Shown: positions 1 to 7,051, counted from the stretch's first letter. The stretch: 11,895 nt of DNA from Chloroflexota bacterium (GCA_013153335.1 JAADEP010000064.1:1-11895); one strand, 5' to 3'. Program-made: numbers and translations. Notes: a model not told the origin generated them from the letters alone.

Positions 1-67
1 CCGTTCGCCCGCGAGCCGCGCGAGCACGCCCCCGAGCCAGTCCCCAAGCCAAAAAACCGGGCACAAG

Positions 68-86
68 GGCCTGTTATAATCAGGCC
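68..86. repeat. Inverted repeat flanking the -10 hexamer
   Basis: A 6-bp perfect inverted repeat (GGCCTG at 68-73 and CAGGCC at 81-86) encloses the seven bases TTATAAT, so the -10 hexamer is the centre of a palindrome. It could be a repressor operator that blocks RNA polymerase, or a hairpin ending transcription from upstream. No T-tract follows it, so I favour an operator or coincidence over a terminator. Confidence 0.4.
72..80 (+). promoter_or_regulatory. Extended -10 promoter element for the membrane glycosyltransferase-like gene
   Basis: The sequence TGTTATAAT is a perfect TGn extended -10 followed by a consensus TATAAT hexamer at 75-80. No good -35 is visible at the proper distance (the region around 51-57 is A-rich), which fits an extended -10 promoter. 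The element lies about 80 bases upstream of the ATG at 161, leaving a leader of roughly 75 nt. Its position is inferred from sequence match only. Confidence 0.55.
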
Positions 87-146
87 GCAAGCAAAAGCCG
101 TAAACCACATCACTTCGAGCAGCCCTATGCGACTATACGCAAAATC

Positions 147-153
147 AAGGAGG
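147..153 (+). promoter_or_regulatory. Shine-Dalgarno AAGGAGG for the gene at 161
   Basis: AAGGAGG sits 7 bases before the ATG at 161. It is a near-perfect ribosome binding site and supports that start over the in-frame ATG seven codons later. Confidence 0.8.
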
Positions 154-160
154 AAATACA

Positions 161-1810
161 ATGCGCCAGCGCAAATGGGCCATGGATTTTCTCATCCTGT
201 TTGCTCTCGCCTGGGCAGGCTATAAATTTACTTGGGACCTGGAGCGCTGGTTCGACATCCCCACCTTTGACGAAGCCGAAGCCGTACACCGAGGCGACGT
301 GCTGCGCTTCGAGCTCCAGGACTTAACCCGGCTCAAGGCAGAATGGAGCCCGCTGTATGTCACCTGGTATGCGTTGCTCAAGCGCCTGGCCCACCCCGAA
401 GACCGGGTTGCGCTGCACGATTTGAATTGGCGGGTCTTGGCCGTGCTCACCAGCATGGGCCTGTATGTGGTTTTGCGGCGTTATCACATTCGCCCCGCTT
501 ATGCCGCGGCCCTGGCCTTGTTCGCGCTGCTTTCGCGGTTGATCTGGTTTGAACTCACCCGCTCGGTGCTCCTCGCGGTCGGGTTTGCGCTGCTCGCCGC
601 GTGGTGGGCTACATGGTATCGCAAGCCCTGGAAACGCCTTTGGGTTGCCGGATGGAGCTTATGGCTGGCGGCCTTTACCCGGCCAGAGTACGCGTTAGCG
701 GCCGGACTCGTGACTGCGGCTTCCCTCATCACCCTCTTCAGAGCGTGGCGTCGCCAGGGGCGCCTCTCACTCACGAGGAAAGACGTTGGGCTCGCTGCGC
801 CCGTGCTCTTGGCTGCGGTCGGCTTTGCCCTTTGGGGCCGGCCCTTTGGCCATGGCCGCTCGGTCTATGCCTTTGGCCAACATTTCGCCTTCAACCGCTG
901 GGCGTGCATGGGCATGCCCGGGAATCGCTCATGGGAAGAGGAGGTGGAGGCCGCCTTCGGGCCGCTCGAGAATGTATATCAAGCCGTTTGGCGCAATCCC
1001 GCGCTCTTTGCCCGGCACGTCGGATGCAACGTCGCGCGGGCCAAAAAGCTCATCGGCCAGATAACCATCCACGCGCCGTTCACCGGCGTGCGCTACGTCT
1101 ACGAAGCCGGGGTCTTCGCCGTGGCTTGGGTGCTGGGGAGCGTGCTCGTAGGGTTCCGGCGACCGCACCGCATCAAACGCCGCTTGCAGGTCGGCTGGGC
1201 GCGCGGGGACCTGGTCTATTGGGGGCTTCTGTGGGCCGTGCTCCTCAGTCCTATCTTGATTATCTCGTCTGACAAGCCCCACTACCGCGCGCAATTCGGC
1301 TGGGCGACCTTGGTGCTTTGGGCGTATTTGTTCCTCCCACGCCGCTACCGACCTATCTCATGGCGCCGCGCCGCGCTCATCGCCGCGTTGGTGGTCGCGG
1401 TCGCGCCGCCGACCATGGCCGGGTTAAGCGGACATCCCCGATGGGCTCCAACGCTCTACAACCGCGCCACCATCCAAGCCATTCGTCACTTGAACTTGCC
1501 TGAAGAAGGACCCATCACGGTAAGCGGACATCGGCGTTTGGCCTATTACTTCCTCGTCGCGTACCTCGACGAACGGTTCCAAATTGGCCGCCGCCTGCCG
1601 CAAGAAGATGTGTTGTCGTTCATCCAAACGTACCAGCCCGATTTGATCATTGTGCACCGGCCCTGGTACGGCGGCGACGATTCATGGGAGGCTTTCCAGG
1701 CCTACCCCGAAGCCTACGGGTATTGGGTCTATCCCATTGGTGAGAAGCGCGCCCTGTATATCCGCGCGGACCGCATCCCGCCCCCGAAAACATATGAGTT
1801 CCCGCCTTAG
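161..1810 (+). CDS. Polytopic membrane protein, probable GT-C-type glycosyltransferase
   Basis: This 549-residue protein has about nine to eleven hydrophobic segments, the first at residues 9-25. A dense group lies at about 91-195, and others at 211-226, 315-331, 351-370, 380-392 and 404-422. A soluble C-terminal part of about 125 residues follows. The first extramembrane loop holds an acidic motif (FDEAEA, 36-41), the position where GT-C enzymes that use polyprenyl-phosphate sugars (ArnT, PMT and dolichyl-phosphate mannose families) carry catalytic Asp/Glu residues. A transfer of a lipid-linked sugar to a surface glycan, lipid or protein on the outer face of the membrane is inferred; donor and acceptor cannot be told. 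An AAGGAGG site 7 bases upstream fixes the start. It is the only plus-strand gene here and converges on feoB. It could also be an uncharacterised membrane protein without catalytic activity. Confidence 0.7.
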   Translation: MRQRKWAMDFLILFALAWAGYKFTWDLERWFDIPTFDEAEAVHRGDVLRFELQDLTRLKAEWSPLYVTWYALLKRLAHPEDRVALHDLNWRVLAVLTSMGLYVVLRRYHIRPAYAAALALFALLSRLIWFELTRSVLLAVGFALLAAWWATWYRKPWKRLWVAGWSLWLAAFTRPEYALAAGLVTAASLITLFRAWRRQGRLSLTRKDVGLAAPVLLAAVGFALWGRPFGHGRSVYAFGQHFAFNRWACMGMPGNRSWEEEVEAAFGPLENVYQAVWRNPALFARHVGCNVARAKKLIGQITIHAPFTGVRYVYEAGVFAVAWVLGSVLVGFRRPHRIKRRLQVGWARGDLVYWGLLWAVLLSPILIISSDKPHYRAQFGWATLVLWAYLFLPRRYRPISWRRAALIAALVVAVAPPTMAGLSGHPRWAPTLYNRATIQAIRHLNLPEEGPITVSGHRRLAYYFLVAYLDERFQIGRRLPQEDVLSFIQTYQPDLIIVHRPWYGGDDSWEAFQAYPEAYGYWVYPIGEKRALYIRADRIPPPKTYEFPP

Positions 1811-1850
1811 TCCAACGCGAGGCTGGAACGGAACCAACCGAGCTACGGCG

Positions 1851-4064
1851 TCATCCAAAGCCCAACAGCCGAGCCAGGCTCGCGACGGTTATGGTGACCA
1901 CAACGCCAAAGCCCAACGGCAACAGCGCGCCCCAAACGGTCCAACGCAAACTGCGGGTCTCTTTATAAATCGTCAGGATGGTGGTCGCACACGGATTGTG
2001 CAGGATCACGAACAGCATCATGTTCAGCGCGGTGAGCATGGTCCAACCCGCTTGGTCGACCAAGAGCGTGCGTAGCGCGGCCAAATTCTCGACCTCGGTC
2101 ATCATGCTGGCCTTCTGGTAAATCATGATCATGGTGGGCACCACGATCTCATTGGCCGGGATGGCGATAATGTAGGACAGGAGGATCACGCCATCAAGGC
2201 CCATGAGGCGCCCGAGGGGGTCCAAAGCGACCGCGAAATGTTGCGCCAGAGGCTGGCCGTGCCACGAGACATTGGCCAGCAACCAGATCACCCCGCCCGC
2301 GGGCGCGGCCACGGTGACCGCCCGCACCAACACAGCCCACGTACGCTCGACAAAGGACCGGTACAAGATGGCGCGCAGGCTCGGGCGCCGAAACGGTGGG
2401 AGCTCAAGGGTAAACGCCGACGGTTCGCCGCGCAAAACCGTTCGCGAGAGGAACCACGAAGCCAAAAAGGTGAACGCGACGCCGAGCAAAATGCTCATGA
2501 GCACGGCCAACGCAGCGGCGATGGATGCAAACCCCGCGGGGAAGTGGGCGGCGATGAACACCGTGGCTAACATGATCAGGGTCGGATAGCGCCCGTTGCA
2601 CGGCACAAACGCGTTGGTCAAGATGGCGATCAAGCGCTCGCGCGGGGAATCAATAATGCGCGTCGCGACCACCCCGGCCGCGTTGCAACCAAAACCCATG
2701 GCCATGGTGAGGGCCTGCTTGCCGTGCGCGCCCACCTTCCGAAAGAGGAAATCGAGGTTGAACGCAACCCGGGGGAGCACGCCCAAATCTTCCAAAAAGC
2801 TAAACAAGGGGAAGAAAATGGCCATGGGCGGGAGCATTACGCTGACCACCCAGGCCATGCCGCGGTACACGCCGTGCCACACAAAACCCGTAAGCCAATC
2901 AGGCGCGCCCAGCCGCGCGAAGAGCTCGGCCCCCCAAGCCTCCAGGCTGAAGAGAAGCTTTGCCAGAACCTCGGAAGGATAATTCGCTCCCTGGATGGTT
3001 AGCCAAAACACCAGCGCCAGCAATAAAAGCATAATTGGGATGCCCGTGGATGGCGAAGTAAGCAGGCGATCGAGCACCAGATCCCAATCCCGCGCTCGGG
3101 CCTGCCCTCGCACGTGGACAGCTCGCCGCGCGATGCGCTCGGCCTGGGCATAGATGGCCTGGACGATTTCGTCGCGCATTGAAGGCCCTAAGGTCCATTG
3201 CCAGTGGCGCACCCGGTCGAGCAGCTGCTCCAGGGCATCGGGGTCAACGGGTGCGGTGGAATGGGGCGGCTTGCCTTGCGCGAGGGCTCGAAGCTCGCCC
3301 GTGCGCAAAGCCTGCAGGATGCGCTCGTCCCCATCCAACAAACGTAACGCAACCCAACGCAAGTTGGGCAGGCCCGGCGCCAGCCGCTCCAGCCAAGGGA
3401 GGAGGTCGTCCACGGCCTCTTGCAACCGCGGGGGCAAGGGCACCCGCCGGGGATGGGTCTGAATTTCCCCAGTCACGAGTTGCTCTACAGTCTGAAGGAG
3501 CTTATACAACCCCTCGCCGGTCCGCGCGACCAAAGGAACCGCGGGCACGCCCAAATCTCGGCTGAGCGCCCGGGTATTCACCTCCAGGCCCTTGCGCCGC
3601 GCTTCGTCCATCATGTTGACCGCTATTACCGCGCGGTCCGTGATCTCCAAAATCTGAAGCACCAGGTTCAGGTTCCGCTCGAGCGCGGTCGCGTCGACGG
3701 TGATAATGACCGCATCCGGCTGGCCGAAGAGCAAGAAATCCCGCGCGACTTCCTCGTCTTCCGAGGCCGAAAACAAAGAATACGTGCCCGGCAGGTCAAC
3801 GACCTTGTACAACCGGTCATGGAAACGGAAATACCCCTCCGCCCGGGTCACGGTTTTGCCCGGCCAATTGCCCGTATGCTGCCGCAAACCTGTGAGCGCG
3901 TTGAAAAGGGTCGACTTGCCCGTGTTCGGATTCCCAGCCAGAGCGATGACCACGTCGGGCGTTTGGGTAGGCGCGGTGACGATGCTCACATGGCCCGCAG
4001 CTAAGGGGCAACTTGGGCAGGGAGAGAACCCGAGTCGGCCCAAGGATGTCTTCCAATTGGGCAT
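1851..4064 (-). CDS. feoB: Ferrous iron transport protein B (FeoB)
   Basis: FeoB imports Fe(II) across the cytoplasmic membrane. The 737-residue product has an N-terminal G domain with G1 GNPNTGKST (44-52), G3 DLPGTYSL (90-97) and G4 NMMD (150-153). A helical GDI-like linker follows (about 205-330), then a membrane domain with two Gate regions. The expected pore cysteines are present: C460 in GFGCNAAG, C489 in VPCNGRYP and C692 in HNPCATT. The motif PANEIVVP (636-643) is also typical. The frame stays open 59 codons further upstream, but the ATG at 4064 is chosen because GGAGG lies 6 bases before it and the longer version would overlap the preceding gene by 107 bases. The N-terminus carries a CPSC motif (C16, C19) ahead of the G domain. 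It is the last gene of the dtxR-feo operon, 70 bases after the DtxR/FeoA fusion that probably acts with it. Confidence 0.96.
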   Translation of the reverse strand: MPNWKTSLGRLGFSPCPSCPLAAGHVSIVTAPTQTPDVVIALAGNPNTGKSTLFNALTGLRQHTGNWPGKTVTRAEGYFRFHDRLYKVVDLPGTYSLFSASEDEEVARDFLLFGQPDAVIITVDATALERNLNLVLQILEITDRAVIAVNMMDEARRKGLEVNTRALSRDLGVPAVPLVARTGEGLYKLLQTVEQLVTGEIQTHPRRVPLPPRLQEAVDDLLPWLERLAPGLPNLRWVALRLLDGDERILQALRTGELRALAQGKPPHSTAPVDPDALEQLLDRVRHWQWTLGPSMRDEIVQAIYAQAERIARRAVHVRGQARARDWDLVLDRLLTSPSTGIPIMLLLLALVFWLTIQGANYPSEVLAKLLFSLEAWGAELFARLGAPDWLTGFVWHGVYRGMAWVVSVMLPPMAIFFPLFSFLEDLGVLPRVAFNLDFLFRKVGAHGKQALTMAMGFGCNAAGVVATRIIDSPRERLIAILTNAFVPCNGRYPTLIMLATVFIAAHFPAGFASIAAALAVLMSILLGVAFTFLASWFLSRTVLRGEPSAFTLELPPFRRPSLRAILYRSFVERTWAVLVRAVTVAAPAGGVIWLLANVSWHGQPLAQHFAVALDPLGRLMGLDGVILLSYIIAIPANEIVVPTMIMIYQKASMMTEVENLAALRTLLVDQAGWTMLTALNMMLFVILHNPCATTILTIYKETRSLRWTVWGALLPLGFGVVVTITVASLARLLGFG

Positions 4065-4070
4065 GATGTT

Positions 4071-4075
4071 CCTCC
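4071..4075 (-). promoter_or_regulatory. Ribosome binding site that sets the feoB start
   Basis: Minus-strand GGAGG, preceded by a T-run, is separated by six bases (AACATC) from the ATG at 4064. Its quality and spacing decide the start against the far-upstream ATG at 4241. Confidence 0.85.
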
Positions 4076-4112
4076 AAAAACCACGGAGTGTGATGGGCGG
4101 AGCGTTGATGTA

Positions 4113-4124
4113 CGTCGCGCGACG
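4113..4124. repeat. 12-bp perfect palindrome between the fusion gene and feoB
   Basis: CGTCGCGCGACG is identical to its reverse complement. It lies in the 70-base gap, 11 bases after the stop codon of the DtxR/FeoA fusion. It could be a dyad operator or a small hairpin that affects feoB mRNA. In GC-rich DNA a palindrome of this length can also arise by chance. Confidence 0.3.
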
Positions 4125-4134
4125 CGGTTTTGGT

Positions 4135-5226
4135 TTACCCGGGCCGCCGGGCCGTTGTTGTGGGTTCCGCCTTGGTTTCGGAAGACGCGGGAACGGGGGT
4201 TGACGAGACAGGTCGCACCCAAATATGTTGCGCCTGATCACGGCGCAGCGCGATCAGCGTGCCTCGAATGCGGTACGCGCGCGGGTCTTGAAACACGGGC
4301 TTGAGCACGGGTGTCACCCGCGCGCCGGGGGTGAAGCCCAGGTCAAGCAGACGGCGGCGGGTGAGCCCTTGCAAATGTTCATCCAGGCGGACGATCTCGG
4401 CTTCTTGGCCCTCGGGCCACTCGCTTAGCGGAACAGCGCCTTCGTCCTCAGTCGGAGAGGCGGGTTCCTCGTGGATGGGGGCCAGGCACACGTTTTCGGC
4501 CAAGCGATGTTCAACCTGCACCACCCCGTTCGGGGTGCGCAACACCACGCCCCGGGGGAAGCGATCCATCACCTCGACCTGCATTCCCAACTGCAATCCC
4601 AAGTCCAGAAGTTGATCGAGCAAGTTGGGCGGTTCGTCTTCCAGATGTACGATACGTCCGACCGTGCCCACCGGCCATTGGGTGAGCGGGATGCTGTCCC
4701 GCCGCGGTACCCGACCGCGCTCGTCGGGGATGGGGTCCCCGTGGGGGTCCGTAGCCGGGAATCCCAGTCGAGCCGCCAAGCGGGCCACGTCATCCGGGTT
4801 GAGCCGGTGTTCGTGCTCATGGGCCGCGTGGTGAACGTCGCGCAAGGGCCAATGCGCTTCGTCGGTCAAGTAACGTTCCCATAAGCGATGCGCGCGCAAC
4901 AAGTTCAGTGCTCGCGCCCGGCCCGATTCGCTCAAGTCCAAACGACCCTGGCCGCCTATCCGAACCCACCCGCGTTGCACCAAAGCGCGCACGAGCTCTC
5001 GGGCCTCCTCGAGCGAGAGCCCCAGAGCCTGGGCCAAACTGGCCAGGGTCGGCTTGCGATTGTCCAACGCGCGCTCGAGGATGTGCTTGAGCGCGTCCTC
5101 ATGCCGTTGACGGCGTCGTGCTTCGCGCCAGGCGCGGTAGCGCGGCCACAGACCTACCCGCGGCATCCCGAGGATGAGCAGGCCCAATCCCACCAGAAGC
5201 AGCAGAAGCAGCGAACCATGCATCAT
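4135..5226 (-). CDS. Membrane-anchored DtxR-like winged-helix protein with two FeoA domains
   Basis: This 363-residue protein has four parts. A single hydrophobic segment (about 5-21) is followed by a very basic stretch (29-42), which by the positive-inside rule puts the rest in the cytoplasm. Then come a winged helix (about 43-105) and a DtxR-type dimerisation/metal segment (106-170) with HRLWERYL, a His-rich VHHAAHEHEH (131-140) and DPHGDPIP (160-167). Two FeoA/SH3-like domains follow at about 178-250 and 265-339, each with the LLDLG...G signature. FeoA is a small cytoplasmic partner of FeoB, and FeoC of proteobacteria is a winged-helix protein; this polypeptide appears to combine both ideas. 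It overlaps the upstream regulator by ATGA and precedes feoB, where no separate feoA exists. I infer a membrane-bound FeoB cofactor or iron sensor; DNA binding is possible but less likely for a tethered protein. A second ATG follows directly at 5223. Confidence 0.88.
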   Translation of the reverse strand: MMHGSLLLLLLVGLGLLILGMPRVGLWPRYRAWREARRRQRHEDALKHILERALDNRKPTLASLAQALGLSLEEARELVRALVQRGWVRIGGQGRLDLSESGRARALNLLRAHRLWERYLTDEAHWPLRDVHHAAHEHEHRLNPDDVARLAARLGFPATDPHGDPIPDERGRVPRRDSIPLTQWPVGTVGRIVHLEDEPPNLLDQLLDLGLQLGMQVEVMDRFPRGVVLRTPNGVVQVEHRLAENVCLAPIHEEPASPTEDEGAVPLSEWPEGQEAEIVRLDEHLQGLTRRRLLDLGFTPGARVTPVLKPVFQDPRAYRIRGTLIALRRDQAQHIWVRPVSSTPVPASSETKAEPTTTARRPG

Positions 5227-5912
5227 GAGGAAGACGCCTCCGTGGCCAAAGGTTCCACACGGAGGGCCGCTGCCAAACGGGGGCCAACCAGCACCTCAGT
5301 GCCTTGAGGCTCAAGACGGATGCGGAACACGGGCTCATAGGGGTCGCGCTCCAACACCCGAAAACGCTGACCGGGGCGGAGCCCCAAGGCCGCCAGGCGC
5401 CGCAACTGTTCCGGATCTCGGTCGCACACCTGTACGACCTGAGCCCGGGCGTCGGGCGCCAAACTGCGGAATGGCCGTCCGGGGGCGTCAGGGGGTTGCA
5501 GATCCGGCCCGGGGATAGGGTGGCCATGGGGGTCGGATTTGGGCTCACCCATCCACGCGGCCAGACGTTGGATAAACGCATCGGAGACCGCGTGTTCCAG
5601 GCGTTCGGCCTCCGTGTGCACCTGCTCGAGGGGGAAGCCCAACACGTCGTGCAAAAAGCGCTCCAAAAGCCGATGCCGGCGCAGCATACGCAAGGCCAAG
5701 CGTTGGCCTTCGGTTGTGAGCCGAGCGCCCCGCCGAGGTCGATAATCGACCAAAGGCGGCTGGACCTTTGCCATACGGTGCAGCATCTCCGTGACGGCTG
5801 CGGGGCTTAGGTCCAAGTAACTGGCCAAGGCAGACGTACTGATCCGGCCGGGCTGACGTTGCTCCAGCACATACAGCGCCTTGGCGTAATCCTGCATCGA
5901 CAGCGTCGGCAT
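5223..5912 (-). CDS. DtxR/MntR-family metal-dependent transcriptional regulator
   Basis: This 229-residue cytoplasmic repressor-type protein has an N-terminal winged helix (about 6-70), a dimerisation and metal-binding domain (71-140), and a C-terminal FeoA/SH3-like domain (about 149-222). The ligand pattern can be read against known members. D8 (SMQDY), H80, E84, H99, E103, E106 and H107 are present. D8 and E103 resemble MntR rather than the Met/Cys of DtxR and IdeR, while MntR Glu11 is replaced by Lys11. The metal may therefore be Mn(II), Fe(II) or both. The ATG at 5912 is chosen: GAGGGGG lies just upstream, and the 12-codon longer version would start with TTG inside the leader. A strong promoter lies 66 bases upstream, and an inverted repeat overlaps the ribosome binding site, which suggests autoregulation. 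It heads the feo operon. Confidence 0.93.
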   Translation of the reverse strand: MPTLSMQDYAKALYVLEQRQPGRISTSALASYLDLSPAAVTEMLHRMAKVQPPLVDYRPRRGARLTTEGQRLALRMLRRHRLLERFLHDVLGFPLEQVHTEAERLEHAVSDAFIQRLAAWMGEPKSDPHGHPIPGPDLQPPDAPGRPFRSLAPDARAQVVQVCDRDPEQLRRLAALGLRPGQRFRVLERDPYEPVFRIRLEPQGTEVLVGPRLAAALRVEPLATEASSS

Positions 5913-5915
5913 CGG

Positions 5916-5922
5916 CCCCCTC
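5916..5922 (-). promoter_or_regulatory. Ribosome binding site of the dtxR-type gene
   Basis: GAGGGGG on the minus strand lies 3 bases before the ATG at 5912, with its GAGG core 6 bases away. It decides the start at 5912. Its first three bases are also the end of the adjacent inverted repeat. Confidence 0.65.
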
Positions 5923-5934
5923 AACGATGTTGAG
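5920..5934. promoter_or_regulatory. Candidate operator: inverted repeat overlapping the RBS
   Basis: CTCAAC-GAT-GTTGAG has 6-bp perfect arms around a 3-base centre and overlaps the Shine-Dalgarno of the DtxR-type gene. It may be an autoregulatory operator, or an RNA hairpin that masks the RBS. A second feature nearby is TTTAGGCAA at 5951-5959 (TTGCCTAAA on the coding strand), which resembles half-sites bound by MntR/DtxR proteins and lies just downstream of the predicted transcription start. Binding is inferred only. Confidence 0.4.
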
Positions 5935-5977
5935 AAACCCAAAAACAAAATTTAGGCAACCCGAAATCCACGCCGCT

Positions 5978-6007
5978 ATTGTAAAGCCAAGGCCTGGCGT
6001 TTGTCAA
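5978..6007 (-). promoter_or_regulatory. Promoter of the dtxR-fusion-feoB operon
   Basis: The minus strand reads TTGACA (6002-6007), an 18-bp spacer, then TACAAT (5978-5983). This is a perfect -35 and a five-of-six -10. The predicted transcription start is near 5971, giving a leader of about 58 nt that contains both candidate operator sequences. Confidence 0.8.
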
Positions 6008-6145
6008 GGAGAAGGAAGGGAAAGGGTCGAGGGCAATGAGAGATAGGGAGCCGCGGATGCTGTACTCAAGGCCGCTGGGATGAGCGCAACAGCGCCGGCC
6101 CCCTTCGCCGCCCCGTGCCGCTTGACCTATTCGACGACGTTTGCT
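6008..6145. other. Intergenic region between the two minus-strand operons
   Basis: Gene-free stretch between the end of the rpmH operon and the promoter of the feo operon. It has a purine-rich tract (6008-6050). An imperfect stem, GGCCGCTG at 6070-6077 against CAGCGCCGGCC at 6090-6100 with a two-base bulge, could end transcription of the upstream operon. No T-tract follows it on the minus strand, so a terminator is not established. Confidence 0.35.
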
Positions 6146-7051
6146 TTACGCAGTCCAAAGGAGCAAAGGCGCAGGCTCGGGCGCCCAGTGCACATGCGTG
6201 GTCTTGCCTGCCGGGTCGCCATCGAGATGCAAGGGAATGGGGCGATCCCAGGACCAAGTATGCCCTTGCTCGGACAGCGCGCGCGTAGGATCGGCGCCTC
6301 TGAAGCGATAGCCAAGCCAAGCGCGTAAGGCCTGCTTGAATCCTTGAAGGCCCTGCCCCGGCACCCAAAGTACGCGCCACGGTGCATTCGGTGTGGGTTC
6401 GGGCAGCCGAATTAGCCCACCTGCGTAACGCGGTTGGTGATAGACCAGGCCCATCCACCAGGGCCCTTGAGGCGCATCATGGCGGTAGAAGCCCGACCAC
6501 GTGCGGAGCACGCGCGCGATGGCCACGCTATACCGCAGGAGTACCCATCCCCGTGGGCCTTGCCGCGCGGCCTCGACAGCATGGACCACGGCCGCGTCAA
6601 AGCCCCATCCTGCCCAGGAAAGAAAGAGCTGCCCGTTGACTCGGGCCACAGGATAAGGCTGCGCGCGCCCGTGCGCGAGACGACGCAGCCAACGAGGCCA
6701 GCGCCAAGGCCAACCTGGTCCGGGGCGCGGCGCACCCAATGCCTGAGCCAAGACGCTGCGACTGCCAAGCGGCAAGGGGGCGAGCGCGGTCCCGGTGCCG
6801 AACAGCCCTTCCGCTACCAAACGATAGGAACCATCCCCGCCCGCGACCAGGACCACCTGCACGGCCTCGAGGGCCGCGCGCCGCGCGGCAGCACGCATCG
6901 CCTCCCGGCCCGAAGGCGCGCGGAGTTCGACTTGCCAACCCGCTTGGGCCCAAACGCGCGCGGCCTCTTGGGCCCCGCGCACCGCGCGCGAGCCTTGCCC
7001 CGCGCGTGCGTTGACCAGCACGACGGCCCGGGGCTCATTCGTTGCGGACAT
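6146..7051 (-). CDS. Divergent diacylglycerol kinase / lipid kinase family protein
   Basis: The 301-residue protein has the DAGK catalytic fold pattern. VVLVNARAGQGS lies at 10-21, VAGGDGSYRLVAEGL at 69-83, PLGSRSVLAQALG at 94-106, WAGWGFDAA at 146-154, and DGDPAG at 277-282 near the end. YegS/DgkB-type kinases normally phosphorylate a lipid with ATP and read GGDGT and PLGTxND at the two nucleotide-binding loops. Here the first is GGDGS and the second has lost the Thr, Asn and Asp (PLGSRS). It may therefore have weak, changed or no kinase activity, although the fold and the DGD motif are kept. The ATG at 7051 overlaps the end of moaC by 17 bases, which suggests translational coupling as the last gene of the operon. 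The ribosome binding site is weak (a G-run further upstream). Family call is good; substrate is unknown. Confidence 0.82.
   Translation of the reverse strand: MSATNEPRAVVLVNARAGQGSRAVRGAQEAARVWAQAGWQVELRAPSGREAMRAAARRAALEAVQVVLVAGGDGSYRLVAEGLFGTGTALAPLPLGSRSVLAQALGAPRPGPGWPWRWPRWLRRLAHGRAQPYPVARVNGQLFLSWAGWGFDAAVVHAVEAARQGPRGWVLLRYSVAIARVLRTWSGFYRHDAPQGPWWMGLVYHQPRYAGGLIRLPEPTPNAPWRVLWVPGQGLQGFKQALRAWLGYRFRGADPTRALSEQGHTWSWDRPIPLHLDGDPAGKTTHVHWAPEPAPLLLWTA

Noticed and set aside
1..160. Partial gene at the left edge (open frames without stops, or a minus-strand GTG near 35)
   Set aside because: The sequence is too short and too GC-rich to separate chance from coding; no recognisable residues.
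601..1272. 223-codon plus-strand frame inside the membrane glycosyltransferase-like gene
   Set aside because: Out-of-frame shadow of the real gene with Arg/Gly/Pro bias and no membrane or domain pattern.
1811..1850. Bidirectional terminator between the converging genes
   Set aside because: The 40-base gap has no stable stem and no T-run on either strand.
4065..4241. Longer FeoB reading from an ATG at 4241 (59 extra residues)
   Set aside because: It would overlap the upstream fusion gene by 107 bases, has low-complexity Arg/Pro content, and the ATG at 4064 has an excellent GGAGG at the right distance.
5913..5948. Longer DtxR-type protein starting at 5948
   Set aside because: The start codon would be TTG, the added residues do not match the family, and the ATG at 5912 has its own ribosome binding site.
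6070..6100. Rho-independent terminator after the lipid-kinase-like gene
   Set aside because: The stem has a bulge and a long loop, and no T-run follows on the minus strand; kept only as a remark in the intergenic entry.
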